DNA of 23,937 nucleotides, taken from NCBI GenBank assembly GCA_964558295.1, contig CAZLDQ010000077.1, forward strand, positions 1 through 23,937, given 5' to 3'. The notes under the pieces were generated by a model. That model searched no databases, was not told the DNA's origin, and worked only from the letters and a program-made list of their open reading frames with translations. The DNA is from JBDKTH01 sp964558295. GTDB taxonomy: Bacteria > Planctomycetota > Planctomycetia > Pirellulales > Thermoguttaceae. Positions 7,117 through 14,595 of the stretch are shown piece by piece (the stretch's first letter is position 1; each line of letters begins with the position of its first letter). The position numbers and the translations under genes are program-made.

Positions 7117-8892
7117 TCAAGCGGTGGGATGGAGAATAGCGTCGACGAGCGTCTCAGAAGCCGTGGTTTTCGAGAGGTATACGGTTGCCCCCGCTTCGCG
7201 CATCGCCCGCGGCATGTCTTCCTCTTCGTGCATTGACAGGCCGATGACCCGGACGTCGGGCATTTCACTGAGGATATAGCGGGTCGCTTCTATCCCATTG
7301 AGCTTGGGCATGCTGACATCCATCAGCACGACATCGGGCTTTGTCTGGCGTGCCAGGACAACGGCCTGCTCGCCATCGCCGGCTTCACCGACCAGATCGA
7401 TTTCCGGCCGTTCGCGGAGCAGGTCCGCCAGCCCTTTGCGCACCACGGGATGATCGTCGGCCAGCAGCACGCGAACCAAACCGGTCGGTGGCCGGACGGT
7501 CGGATGTGAGGGAAACAGGGCCATTTCGTTCGGAGCCGAGAGTTGGCGGCTGGGATGAGGTTCGGATTCGAGCCTCCCGAGGAATGGTTGTTGAGGGTGC
7601 AGCGGGGCCACAATCGTGACCCGTGTGCCGTGTCCCGAGGCGGCCTCAATCTCCAAACGACCGCCCAACAGCTCCAACCGTTCCCGGATATTGAAGAGTC
7701 CAAACCCACCTGGGCTTCCAACGACGGCATCTCCCTGAGTCGGGTCAAAGCCAACCCCCTGATCGCAGACTTCGATCTTGAGGTCGCTGTCATTGATGCT
7801 ATGCATGCGGATGTGGACGGAGTCGGTCTGTGCGTGCTCAACAACGTTCGACAACAATTCGCGGACGGCTTGAAAGAGGAAGACGCGGGTTCCTTCGTCC
7901 GGGGGGTCTGCTTGCGGATCGATGTCCAGGTGGATTGCCAGCCGGTACTTTTCTTGCATCTGGCCGGCCAACCATTCCAGCGCCCCTGCCAGCCCCGCAT
8001 TGTAGAGCACGGGTGGGCTCAGTTCGATGGTCAGCGACCGCGATTCGGTGATCGAATCCTTCAGCAGGTCGTCGATCTCGGCGACAGTGCGAAGGACCTG
8101 TTCGTCTTGCAACTGACGGCGCAAAGTGCCGACTTTCAGCCGGGCGACGACGAGGAGTTGGTGCAGTTGATTATGGAGCGCCTGGGCCAGGCGGCGGCGT
8201 TCACTTTGCTCGGCCTGGGCCAGCTTTGAGGTCAAAACCCGCAGTTGCGAAGCACGCTGTTCGGCGACGGCCGTGCGCTCCGCGACGCGTTGTTCGAGGG
8301 TTTCATTGAGGGCCTTGAGTTGGCGTTCCGCCTCCTTCCGCTCGGTGATGTCCGTAAAGGCCGTTTTGCAGAATACCCCCTGTTTGTCGTCCTCCTCGAT
8401 CGGAATGCTGCGCAACTGGACCTCGATAATCTGGCCGTCCTTGGTTTGCAGCGTTACCTCGGACGTCGCTTCCTGACGATGTTGCACGCACTGGCGGATA
8501 TGCTGGAGAAACTCATCCCGGTCTTCGCGGGCCACATAGTCAACCAGGGGGTATCCAGTCAAGCTTTCGCGGTCGGTTCCAAGCAGGCGGGCTCCAGCGA
8601 GATTGACTTCCTGGACGTACCCATCTTCGTCCAAATTGACGTACCCCACCGGAGCGAAGTCGTAAAGATCGATGTACCGGTCACGATACCGCTCCAACTG
8701 TTGAACCGCCTTGTGCAACCGTTCCTTCTCCCGTTCTGCATCTGCTAGCTGGCTTTCGCAGAACTGCGCAAATCGCCGAACCTCCTCCCCTTTGGGGGAG
8801 TCCGGATCACTGAAGTGATCGCGCAAGAGGGATTCGCTGCGTTGGCGCAGACGCGCGGAGTCCTCAGGGCGGGAAGACTCGTGGTTTGCCAT
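7117..8892 (-). CDS. Hybrid sensor histidine kinase: PAS, HisKA_3-like kinase core, NarL-type receiver
   Basis: The 591-residue protein has no signal peptide or membrane helix, so it should be cytoplasmic. A charged coiled-coil-like N-terminus (about 36-72) leads to a PAS domain (about 73-185, from YIDLYDFAPVGYVNLDED through FTDITERKEAE). A second coiled coil leads to the dimerisation helix with ERRRLAQALH, phospho-acceptor His240. The ATPase domain shows the N box ELLSNVVEHA (Asn349), DQGVGFDP and GGFGLFNIRERL. The C-terminal receiver (about 472-591) has acidic residues in LLADDHP, phospho-Asp525 in LMDVSMP, and Lys575 in YLSKT, resembling NarL-type regulators but with no LuxR HTH after it. 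His240 is followed by Asn, where this kinase group normally has Asp or Glu. The ATG at 8892 gives AGAGG 6 bases upstream. The ligand and partner are unknown. Confidence 0.85.
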   Translation of the reverse strand: MANHESSRPEDSARLRQRSESLLRDHFSDPDSPKGEEVRRFAQFCESQLADAEREKERLHKAVQQLERYRDRYIDLYDFAPVGYVNLDEDGYVQEVNLAGARLLGTDRESLTGYPLVDYVAREDRDEFLQHIRQCVQHRQEATSEVTLQTKDGQIIEVQLRSIPIEEDDKQGVFCKTAFTDITERKEAERQLKALNETLEQRVAERTAVAEQRASQLRVLTSKLAQAEQSERRRLAQALHNQLHQLLVVARLKVGTLRRQLQDEQVLRTVAEIDDLLKDSITESRSLTIELSPPVLYNAGLAGALEWLAGQMQEKYRLAIHLDIDPQADPPDEGTRVFLFQAVRELLSNVVEHAQTDSVHIRMHSINDSDLKIEVCDQGVGFDPTQGDAVVGSPGGFGLFNIRERLELLGGRLEIEAASGHGTRVTIVAPLHPQQPFLGRLESEPHPSRQLSAPNEMALFPSHPTVRPPTGLVRVLLADDHPVVRKGLADLLRERPEIDLVGEAGDGEQAVVLARQTKPDVVLMDVSMPKLNGIEATRYILSEMPDVRVIGLSMHEEEDMPRAMREAGATVYLSKTTASETLVDAILHPTA

Positions 8893-8924
8893 GCATGGCC
8901 TCTGGAGGCATGGGAGGGATAACG

Positions 8925-8939
8925 CGGACAATTTGTCCG
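8925..8939. promoter_or_regulatory. Operator-like palindrome upstream of the hybrid kinase gene
   Basis: CGGACAA-T-TTGTCCG is a perfect 7+7 inverted repeat with one central base. It is centred about 40 bases upstream of the kinase ATG at 8892, a position suited to repression or autoregulation. A further CGGAC half-site follows at about 8945. The binding protein is unknown. Confidence 0.4.
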
Positions 8940-9170
8940 GAGTGTCGGACGATGAGCAAACAAACCATCTTGTTAATTTTACCCAGAAGGCTATACCTTG
9001 GCGGGAATTTGTGCATGTGCACCATAAAACATGGACCGGTAAGCAGTTTTCCGATGGGAGAAGACGCGGGGGATGATGCTACCCGTAACACACGGTTGTA
9101 CCAGACACCTTTGCTGACTTGCTTGCGCATCTCTTGGGCGCGAGCTGACGTGGAGGCGTTACGGGGCCTC

Positions 9171-9198
9171 TGGACCGCGGGGGATGACCCGGTAGAAT
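9171..9198 (+). promoter_or_regulatory. Possible promoter for the aldo/keto reductase gene
   Basis: TGGACC (9171-9176) and TAGAAT (9193-9198) are separated by 16 bases. They match the sigma70 consensus at four and five of six positions, and lie about 80 bases before the ATG at 9280. Confidence 0.3.
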
Positions 9199-9279
9199 AG
9201 CCTGCCGCTGAAGCAGATATCGAGAGTGATGCCGAATTCTACGTCTCGTGCCTGACACACACGGAAGGAGCAGTAGCGT

Positions 9280-10272
9280 ATGCCAATCACGTATGTTGCT
9301 TTGGGACGCGACGGTCCACGGGTCTCCCGCCTTGGGTTGGGGTGCATGGGAATGTCGGAGTTTTATGGCGCGCACGACGATGCGGAGTCGTTGGCCACCC
9401 TTCACCGGGCCATCGAACGAGGGGTGAACTTTCTCGATACGGCCGACATCTACGGACGCGGGCATAACGAGGAACTTGTCGGCCGGGCGATCCAGGGGCG
9501 ACGCGAGCAAGTCGTATTGGCCACGAAGTTCGGGATTGTCCGCGACTCGCAAGGGGCCATGGTTGGCGTCAGCGGAGCCCCCAGGTATGTACACGCGGCG
9601 TGCGAAGCGAGCCTGCGACGACTGCACGTTGAAACGATCGACCTCTATTATCAACATCGCGTCGATCCTGGGGTACCAATTGAAGACACGGTCGGGGCGA
9701 TGGCCGAACTGGTGCATCAAGGCAAGGTGCGCTACTTGGGGTTATCGGAGGCTGGGGTGGAGACCCTGCGCCGGGCGGTTCGCGTACACCCGATCGCCGC
9801 CCTGCAGACCGAGTATTCGCTCTGGAGTCGCGACCCTGAGGCCGAGATCCTCCCCACCTGCCGCGCCCTGGGCATTGGCTTTGTCGCCTACAGTCCCCTG
9901 GGACGCGGCTTTTTGACCGGGAAGATTCGTTCTCCCCACGATCTTGAAGCGGGAGACTGGCGCCGTAGCAGTCCCCGGTTCCAGGGGGAGAACTTCGCCC
10001 AGAATCTCCAGTTGGTCGAGAAGCTTAAGCAGTTGGCTTCACAGCGTGGTTGTACCCCCGGTCAACTGGCCTTGGCGTGGCTTTTGACGCAGGGGGACGA
10101 CATCGTACCGATTCCTGGTACGCGCCATATTCAGCGATTGGAAGAAAACCTCGGCTCCCTGGAGATCGACCTGACTCCACAAGAACGAGAAGCCTTGGAC
10201 CAACTCGCCTCGCCGGAGGCGGTTCACGGGACACGCTATCCCGAAGCGAGCCTGCGATTGGTCAGTCGCTAA
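9280..10272 (+). CDS. Aldo/keto reductase (AKR13-like, NADPH-dependent)
   Basis: The 330-residue protein is a full-length (alpha/beta)8-barrel aldo/keto reductase without a signal peptide. The catalytic tetrad is visible: Asp53 and Tyr58 in FLDTADIYG, Lys83 in ATKFG and His126 in LYYQHRVD. GLGCMGMSEFYG near the N-terminus and the NADP-binding end VPIPGTRHIQRLEENLG are characteristic of the YakC/AKR13 group. Such enzymes reduce aldehydes, methylglyoxal or sugar-derived ketones with NADPH in the cytosol. The start is supported by GGAAGGAG about 9 bases upstream. The next gene on the same strand begins about 150 bases downstream and appears to have its own promoter, so co-transcription is doubtful. 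The physiological substrate cannot be told from sequence. Confidence 0.9.
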   Translation: MPITYVALGRDGPRVSRLGLGCMGMSEFYGAHDDAESLATLHRAIERGVNFLDTADIYGRGHNEELVGRAIQGRREQVVLATKFGIVRDSQGAMVGVSGAPRYVHAACEASLRRLHVETIDLYYQHRVDPGVPIEDTVGAMAELVHQGKVRYLGLSEAGVETLRRAVRVHPIAALQTEYSLWSRDPEAEILPTCRALGIGFVAYSPLGRGFLTGKIRSPHDLEAGDWRRSSPRFQGENFAQNLQLVEKLKQLASQRGCTPGQLALAWLLTQGDDIVPIPGTRHIQRLEENLGSLEIDLTPQEREALDQLASPEAVHGTRYPEASLRLVSR

Positions 10273-10338
10273 TGGGGCTGGACAAACAAAACCGGGGATG
10301 GTTTCTGTACCCCTCGAGGACGCTTGCATAGCCTCTTG

Positions 10339-10368
10339 TTGCAGGCGATTGCTCGGGGAGTCTACAAT
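10339..10368 (+). promoter_or_regulatory. Possible promoter for the secreted TIM-barrel gene
   Basis: TTGCAG (10339-10344) and TACAAT (10363-10368) are 18 bases apart. The -10 is one base from consensus and is followed by GG, as in other candidates in this window. The -35 match is poor. The ATG at 10421 is about 50 bases downstream. Confidence 0.3.
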
Positions 10369-10395
10369 GGGGCTAGTCCTGCCTATTGGCCCCAT
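10367..10395 (+). repeat. Inverted repeat in the leader of the secreted TIM-barrel gene
   Basis: ATGGGGC (10367-10373) and GCCCCAT (10389-10395) form a perfect 7-pair stem with a 15-base loop. It sits between the possible -10 and the start codon, so it could be a leader hairpin. It has no following T-run, so it is unlikely to be a simple terminator. Confidence 0.35.
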
Positions 10396-10420
10396 GTGGC
10401 CCGCCCTATGAGGAGTCACC

Positions 10421-12424
10421 ATGTTCACCGCCTCACGATTTGTCCGTTGTCTTGTTCCGGCTTTGATTCTCTTGCTGGTTGCGGTTCGTCCGGCCCTGGC
10501 TCAGTTCGAAGAGCTTGGGACGAATCTGGCAGCGAATCCTTCGTTTGAAGAGAGTAAGGGGACGGGGCAGCCACGCGACTGGTCGGGGGACCGGCAGGTC
10601 TATACCCTGGATACGGCCGTGACCCGCACCGGGAAAGCCTCGCTGAAGTATGTCAACACCGACGCCGGACGCTACCGCTTGGCGACCCAGGCCGTTCCAG
10701 TGCAACCGGGTTGGAAGGTCCGCTTTCGCGTGTGGGTCAAGACGGAGGGGCTCGCCGGCAGCGAGTCGGGAGCAACAGCCTGCCTGGAATGGAGCGGTAA
10801 GGACGGCAAGTGGCTTGGCGGCTGTTATCCGAGTGGCGTTAAGGGGACGAGCGATTGGAAACGGGTTGAAGGGGTCACCCGGGTTCCCGAGGAGGCTACG
10901 GCAATCTGCCTCTCTTGCTATGTGCGCAAAGGGATGACAGGCACGGCTTGGTTCGACGACGTGGAGCTTGTCCGCGTGGCGGATCCGCCGATGCAGGTGA
11001 CGCTGCTTGTGCCAGGTTATCGGGGCCGGATCACATCGGCTGGGCCGAGTGAGGCCCGCTTCCACGTACGGTTGAACTTGACCGACTACGACCTGAATCC
11101 GCAATCCGTGCGCATCGTTGCACGGCTCATCGGCGCGGCTGATCAGAAGGTCTATGCCGAGACGTCCGCTTCCGGCGGCCAGAGAGTGCTTGACCAGCGT
11201 CTTTGCGTGAAGGATCTTCCGGCGGGTGCCTATGATTTGGCTGTTTCGCTGGTGAAGCCCGATGGCACGACTTGGCAGACCATTCACCAAAAGCTCGAAC
11301 GAGTGTCGGACGTCTTCCGGCCGAAGTGTGCGATCGACGAACACCGGCGTTTGCTGGTTGACGGGAAGCCGTTTTTTCCTCTGGGCATGTACTGGTCGGG
11401 GATTACTGAAGAGGACTTGGCCCTCTACGCTCAAAGCAAGTTCAACTGCCTGATGCCCTACGGTTCTCCGAACCAGGCGAAGATGGACCTTGCTCAGAAG
11501 CACGGGCTGAAGGTGATCTATTCGGTCAAGGACTGGTACTCCGGTTCGCAGTATTGTCCCAAGCACATCAAGACCCTGGCGGACGAGGAATCCAATATCC
11601 GGGCCCGTGTGCGAGAGTTTCGCGATCATCCGGCTCTGCTGGCCTGGTATTTGAACGACGAATTGCCGCAGTCATTCCTGCCGCAGTTGGAGGCCCATCA
11701 GCGTTGGGTGGCCGAAGAAGACCCGAACCATCCCACCTGGGTTGTGCTTTATCAATACCGTGAGGTGGCCGCCTACCTGAACACGTTTGACGTGATCGGC
11801 ACCGATCCCTACCCGATCGGTCGTTCGCCGGCCTCCACCGCCGGCCAATGGACGGCGGAGACCTTCCGTCAGGTCGGCCGCTCGCGCGCGGTCTGGCAGG
11901 TCCCTCAGGTGTTCAATTGGGCCAACTATGCCCATGATGACGAGTCACGCAAGAAGGGACGCACGCCCACCGCCGACGAAATGCGCAGCATGGCTTGGCA
12001 GTGCATTGCCGAAGGGGCCACGGGGTTGGTGTTCTATTCCTGGTTTGACATCAAGCGGAACCCGGACGTCCCGTTCGACGTGCAATGGAATCACCTCAAG
12101 CGCCTTGCCGCTGAAATCGATCGGTTGGCGCCCATGCTTTTGTCGGCCGAACCTGTGCCGGCCGTTACGGTGGCGACCGCTTCCAGCCCGAGCGAGCCGC
12201 CCGAGTGGCTTCACCCGCTGGTGAAAAGTCACGGGGGCAAGCTCTACCTGATCGCGGTCAACGACGGCGACGGCGAAGACTCGCTCCGCGTTACGCTTCC
12301 TTCGACTCCGTTGAGCATTCGTGAACTGAGCGAAGGTCGCACGATCCGTCCTGCGGGGGCCGGTTTCCAAGACCATTCCTCGAAGCTTTCGGTGAAGATC
12401 TACGAAATCGAGTTGGCGAGGTAG
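10421..12424 (+). CDS. Secreted carbohydrate-binding / TIM-barrel glycoside hydrolase-like protein
   Basis: The 667-residue protein has a classical signal peptide (hydrophobic 8-24, RPALA before QFEELG), and GAGGAG lies 5 bases before the ATG. Residues about 31-185 look like a CBM4/9-type jelly-roll: it begins with LAANPSFEES, contains GKASLKY, and ends with AWFDDVELV. A beta-sandwich spacer (about 190-300) follows. From about 310 a TIM-barrel begins (VDGKPFFPLGMYW), with DHPALLAWYLNDELP carrying Glu414 as a candidate acid/base, then VIGTDPYPIG and AEGATGLVFYSWFD. A small beta domain (about 595-667) closes the protein. This is the build of clan GH-A glycosidases (GH2/GH5-like), but I cannot assign a family or identify the nucleophile with certainty. 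It acts outside the cytoplasm. Its stop is only 3 bases from that of the DJ-1 remnant on the other strand. Confidence 0.75.
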   Translation: MFTASRFVRCLVPALILLLVAVRPALAQFEELGTNLAANPSFEESKGTGQPRDWSGDRQVYTLDTAVTRTGKASLKYVNTDAGRYRLATQAVPVQPGWKVRFRVWVKTEGLAGSESGATACLEWSGKDGKWLGGCYPSGVKGTSDWKRVEGVTRVPEEATAICLSCYVRKGMTGTAWFDDVELVRVADPPMQVTLLVPGYRGRITSAGPSEARFHVRLNLTDYDLNPQSVRIVARLIGAADQKVYAETSASGGQRVLDQRLCVKDLPAGAYDLAVSLVKPDGTTWQTIHQKLERVSDVFRPKCAIDEHRRLLVDGKPFFPLGMYWSGITEEDLALYAQSKFNCLMPYGSPNQAKMDLAQKHGLKVIYSVKDWYSGSQYCPKHIKTLADEESNIRARVREFRDHPALLAWYLNDELPQSFLPQLEAHQRWVAEEDPNHPTWVVLYQYREVAAYLNTFDVIGTDPYPIGRSPASTAGQWTAETFRQVGRSRAVWQVPQVFNWANYAHDDESRKKGRTPTADEMRSMAWQCIAEGATGLVFYSWFDIKRNPDVPFDVQWNHLKRLAAEIDRLAPMLLSAEPVPAVTVATASSPSEPPEWLHPLVKSHGGKLYLIAVNDGDGEDSLRVTLPSTPLSIRELSEGRTIRPAGAGFQDHSSKLSVKIYEIELAR

Positions 12425-12427
12425 CGC

Positions 12428-12832
12428 TTAGCCGAGTTGCTGCGCGAGCTTCTCCAGGAATAACTTCATGAACTTCGTATCATAGTCGTGCCAGGTTCGG
12501 GCACTGATCAGATTGCTGTCGATCACACAGGGTTGGTCGACGTAGGTGCCGCCGAATTGGGTGATGTCCAGTGCGCACTTGGCCACCGTAGTCATTGTCC
12601 GCCCTTTGAGCACCCCGGCGGCGGCCACGATTTCCACGCCGTGACAAACCACGGCCACGGGCTTGCCCGTCTCGAAGAAGTGACGCGTGATTCGCAGCAG
12701 ATCCAGGTCGTAATGGAGGTATTCCGGAGCCCGGCCGCCGGAAAGGAACAGGCCGGCATACTCGGCCGGCTTCACGTCGCGAAAGGCGGCGGTGGCCTTG
12801 ATGTGACAGGCCGGTTGCTCATCGTTGATGGT
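12428..12832 (-). pseudogene. 5'-truncated DJ-1/PfpI-family (type 1 glutamine amidotransferase-like) gene
   Basis: The C-terminal two thirds of a DJ-1/PfpI protein are intact: LFLSGGRAPEYLHYD, the nucleophile-elbow VCHGVEIV with its Cys, KGRTMTTVAKCA and FGGTYVDQPCVID. Recognisable family sequence continues in the same frame upstream of the GTG at 12775, through AAFRDVKPAEY back to about 12832. The N-terminal strand and the Glu-bearing segment (roughly 60-70 residues) are then missing, replaced by unrelated proline/histidine-rich codons that run back to the stop of the neighbouring gene remnant at 12925. A 115-residue product could start at the GTG, but it would lack half of the Rossmann-like fold, so I call it a pseudogene. 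It converges on the TIM-barrel gene. Confidence 0.75.
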
Positions 12833-12869
12833 CCTTGGTTCATGGTGAGGAGAGTGGGCGAGACAAAAC

Positions 12870-12885
12870 GGCGGGCAAGCCCGCC
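12870..12885. repeat. GC-rich REP-like palindrome
   Basis: GGCGGGC-AA-GCCCGCC is a perfect 7+7 inverted repeat in the short gap between two gene remnants. Its look recalls dispersed extragenic palindromes, but only one copy was seen in this window, so dispersal is not shown. Confidence 0.5.
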
Positions 12886-12922
12886 CGCTAGTGCGGAGAT
12901 GGATCGGAACAGCTACAAGAAA

Positions 12923-13280
12923 CTAGACGCTCACAGGCACCGCCCAGTGGCCTTGGCGATGGGTGCGGCCAAGCAAGGCGTTTGCCTCGGGATCGTCGAG
13001 GGTCTGTTCATTTTTGGGATCGAAACGCAGTTCGCCGCGGTCGGTGTGGGCCAGGAGGTTGGCTGGGGCGTGCCAATGGTCAGGCGTGGCGATGACAACG
13101 GCATTCACCGCGTGGTCGTCGAAGACCCGCCGCATATCGGCCACGGCATGCGCTGCGCCCAGTTTTCGCTTGGCTGCTTCCGCCCCGGTCGCCATCCACG
13201 GCAGACCCCACGCCAAGGAGGCCGTGGCCGCCTGGGCGCGGGCTTGCTTCAAGAAAGGAGCTTCTCGTCTGGGAACTCAT
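12923..13280 (-). pseudogene. Gfo/Idh/MocA-family oxidoreductase gene with frameshift and internal deletions
   Basis: An ATG at 13280 with GGAGG six bases upstream opens MSSQTRSSFL. One base of frameshift then leads into the frame reading FLKQARAQAATASLAWGLP, which looks like a decayed Tat signal. After MATGAEA the text jumps to AKRKLGAAHAVADMRRVFDD and VNAVVIATPDHWHAP, the family's diagnostic core. The NAD-binding GxGxxG region that should lie between is missing. Directly after PANLLA comes LRFDPKNEQTLDDPEANALL and a WAVPVSV end, which is the extreme C-terminus of planctomycete members. The EKP motif and most of the substrate domain are therefore gone. A complete homologue would be about 400-450 residues; about 118 codons remain. 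It is downstream of the LacI-type gene on the same strand, so it may once have been part of a regulated sugar operon. Confidence 0.8.
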
Positions 13281-13348
13281 GGAGCACCTCCGCTGTGATT
13301 CTTTCCCACCACCATCGGTACGACTAACATCAAGCAAGGTGACCGCTC

Positions 13349-14269
13349 TCACGTCGATTCCGTTTTCTCGATAACCGCCACGGACTGGCCTTCAGTGAGC
13401 GTTGGTTGAACGAGCAGTTCGGTATCAGGCCATGCGCCCGGATCGGCCGGACGCACGGACAGTTGTTCAACGGCCCTCCGGCCGATTTCGTCGGGATGAA
13501 TGTCAATCGTCGTCAAATGAGGAAGGAGGGCGTCGATCAAGGGGCGTTCGTTGTTGGCGGAGATAATGCTGATGTTCCGTCCGACGTGGACCTTCCGAAC
13601 CGCCAGGGCTCGATAGACGAGGGCCGCCACGCTGTCGGCCACGGCAAAAATCGCCGTGGGCCGGCGGGGGGCCGCCAGCAATTGGTCGACCAGTTCCTGA
13701 ACGGCATCGATGTGGGTCGGCGCTTCCAGCGGGAACGTCCAGCCGCCAGGCGGTGTATGGCACAAGCATTGTACATGGCCCGCCCGCCGCCTTGCGGTGG
13801 CCAAAAAGCCATCTTCCCGTCGCATGAACAGGAGGTGATCCGGTTTGGGATTCACCACGGCCAGATGGCGATGGCCGCGGGCGAGAAGGTATTCGGCCGC
13901 CAGTTCCCCCGCCCGATAATCGTGGGCCATTACGGCGTCGCCCCAAGCGCCCTTCGGTCGTCCCAAGAGCCACACGGTGGGCAGGTGTTGCAGGAGGCTC
14001 AACAGGCGGGAATCCTGGGCCGATAATCGTCCCTGCATAGGACCAGCGAGGATCAGGCCGTCGAGTTCTTGGAGATTCAGCCCGGCCGGGATGTTCTTCA
14101 AATCGGGAATGTGGGCCAGTTGCACGCGAGCCCCGGCCAGCGAGAGTGCGGCCTCGGCCCCGTTGATTGCGGCCGACACGACCGGCAACGAAACGAGCGA
14201 CCGGTCCATCTCCAGCGACATGATTGCAATGATTTTCGATGAATGCAAAGTTGCATTGGCAGTGGCCAT
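13349..14269 (-). CDS. LacI-type sugar-binding regulator domain lacking the helix-turn-helix
   Basis: The 306-residue product matches the periplasmic-binding-like effector domain of LacI/GalR regulators: KIIAIMSLEM at the start, LDGLILAGPM, AGELAAEYLLARGHRHLAVV, PTAIFAVADSVAALVYRAL, HVGRNISIISANNE, LTTIDIHPDEIGRRAVEQL, and a LacI-like end near LTEGQSV. The family normally has about 55-60 residues of N-terminal HTH before this. Here only some 11 residues precede the domain, an in-frame TGA lies 33 bases upstream of the ATG, and no HTH-like sequence was seen in the other frames upstream. There is no signal peptide, so it should be cytoplasmic. No strong ribosome site precedes the ATG. It may be a decayed repressor, a ligand-only modulator, or bind DNA differently. 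The damaged Gfo/Idh/MocA gene lies 68 bases downstream. Confidence 0.75.
   Translation of the reverse strand: MATANATLHSSKIIAIMSLEMDRSLVSLPVVSAAINGAEAALSLAGARVQLAHIPDLKNIPAGLNLQELDGLILAGPMQGRLSAQDSRLLSLLQHLPTVWLLGRPKGAWGDAVMAHDYRAGELAAEYLLARGHRHLAVVNPKPDHLLFMRREDGFLATARRRAGHVQCLCHTPPGGWTFPLEAPTHIDAVQELVDQLLAAPRRPTAIFAVADSVAALVYRALAVRKVHVGRNISIISANNERPLIDALLPHLTTIDIHPDEIGRRAVEQLSVRPADPGAWPDTELLVQPTLTEGQSVAVIEKTEST
14242..14257. promoter_or_regulatory. Palindrome overlapping the start of the LacI-type gene
   Basis: AATGCAA-AG-TTGCATT is a perfect 7+7 inverted repeat lying within the first codons after the ATG at 14269. Two TTGCAA words flank it at 14224-14229 and 14280-14285. Its size and place would suit a repressor site that blocks initiation, but it could be coding coincidence. 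Confidence 0.35.
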
Positions 14270-14323
14270 TCCCAGCCGGTTGCAATCCCCCTCCAGAAAT
14301 CAGTTCAGGAGGCGGCGGAATAT

Positions 14324-14337
14324 CACAACATGTTGTG
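14324..14337. promoter_or_regulatory. Operator-like 14-base perfect palindrome
   Basis: CACAACATGTTGTG is self-complementary across all 14 bases. It is 55 bases upstream of the LacI-type ATG, where a promoter for that gene would be expected, so it is a good candidate binding site for a dimeric regulator. Confidence 0.45.
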
Positions 14338-14495
14338 GCCAAATGACTTAGGGCTCGCGGAGGGGTCGCTACGAAGGTCCCTGACGGACCGCTGTCTCGA
14401 TGCGACGTGCCCCCTGCAGGATGCAATACGTGTTGTCTTGTGGATGCAAAGACCTTCCCAAGTCCCACCCAGGAATCGCTCCCGAAGCTGCTCTC

Positions 14496-14522
14496 CTGAC
14501 AAGGAATCCGAAACGTTATACT
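14496..14522 (+). promoter_or_regulatory. Possible promoter for the Aas-like gene
   Basis: CTGACA (14496-14501) and TATACT (14517-14522) each match consensus at five of six positions, but the spacer is only 15 bases. The start codon at 14596 is about 70 bases downstream. Confidence 0.3.
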
Positions 14523-14595
14523 CCTGCCAAGAGATCGCTTCATAATACAGGTAGATACAAGCAGGCCATTTTATCCAACGAAAGCAGTCGCCAAG

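Larger units (their letters stand above)
8893..9279. other. 387-base divergent intergenic region between kinase and aldo/keto reductase genes
   Basis: I see no credible gene here. The stretch includes a 15-base palindrome near the kinase start (8925-8939), a second inverted repeat GTGCA-TG-TGCAC at 9011-9022, and a possible plus-strand promoter at 9171-9198. The middle, around 8950-9000, is noticeably more AT-rich than the flanking genes, as expected of a control region. Confidence 0.5.
14270..14595. other. 326-base divergent control region between LacI-type and Aas-like genes
   Basis: No gene was seen here. The region contains the 14-base palindrome at 14324-14337, a small GGTCC-CTGAC-GGACC hairpin near 14370-14395, two GGATGCAA direct repeats (14418-14426 and 14442-14449, the first preceded by A and the second by T), and a possible promoter at 14496-14522 facing the Aas-like gene. 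Confidence 0.5.

Noticed and set aside
10433..11629. 398-codon minus-strand open frame
   Set aside because: It is antisense to the secreted TIM-barrel protein and has no recognisable family features.
12488..13327. 279-codon plus-strand open frame across the two pseudogenes
   Set aside because: It reads through two remnants and their junction on the opposite strand, and its translation has no coherent domain. The minus strand carries recognisable DJ-1 and Gfo/Idh/MocA motifs.
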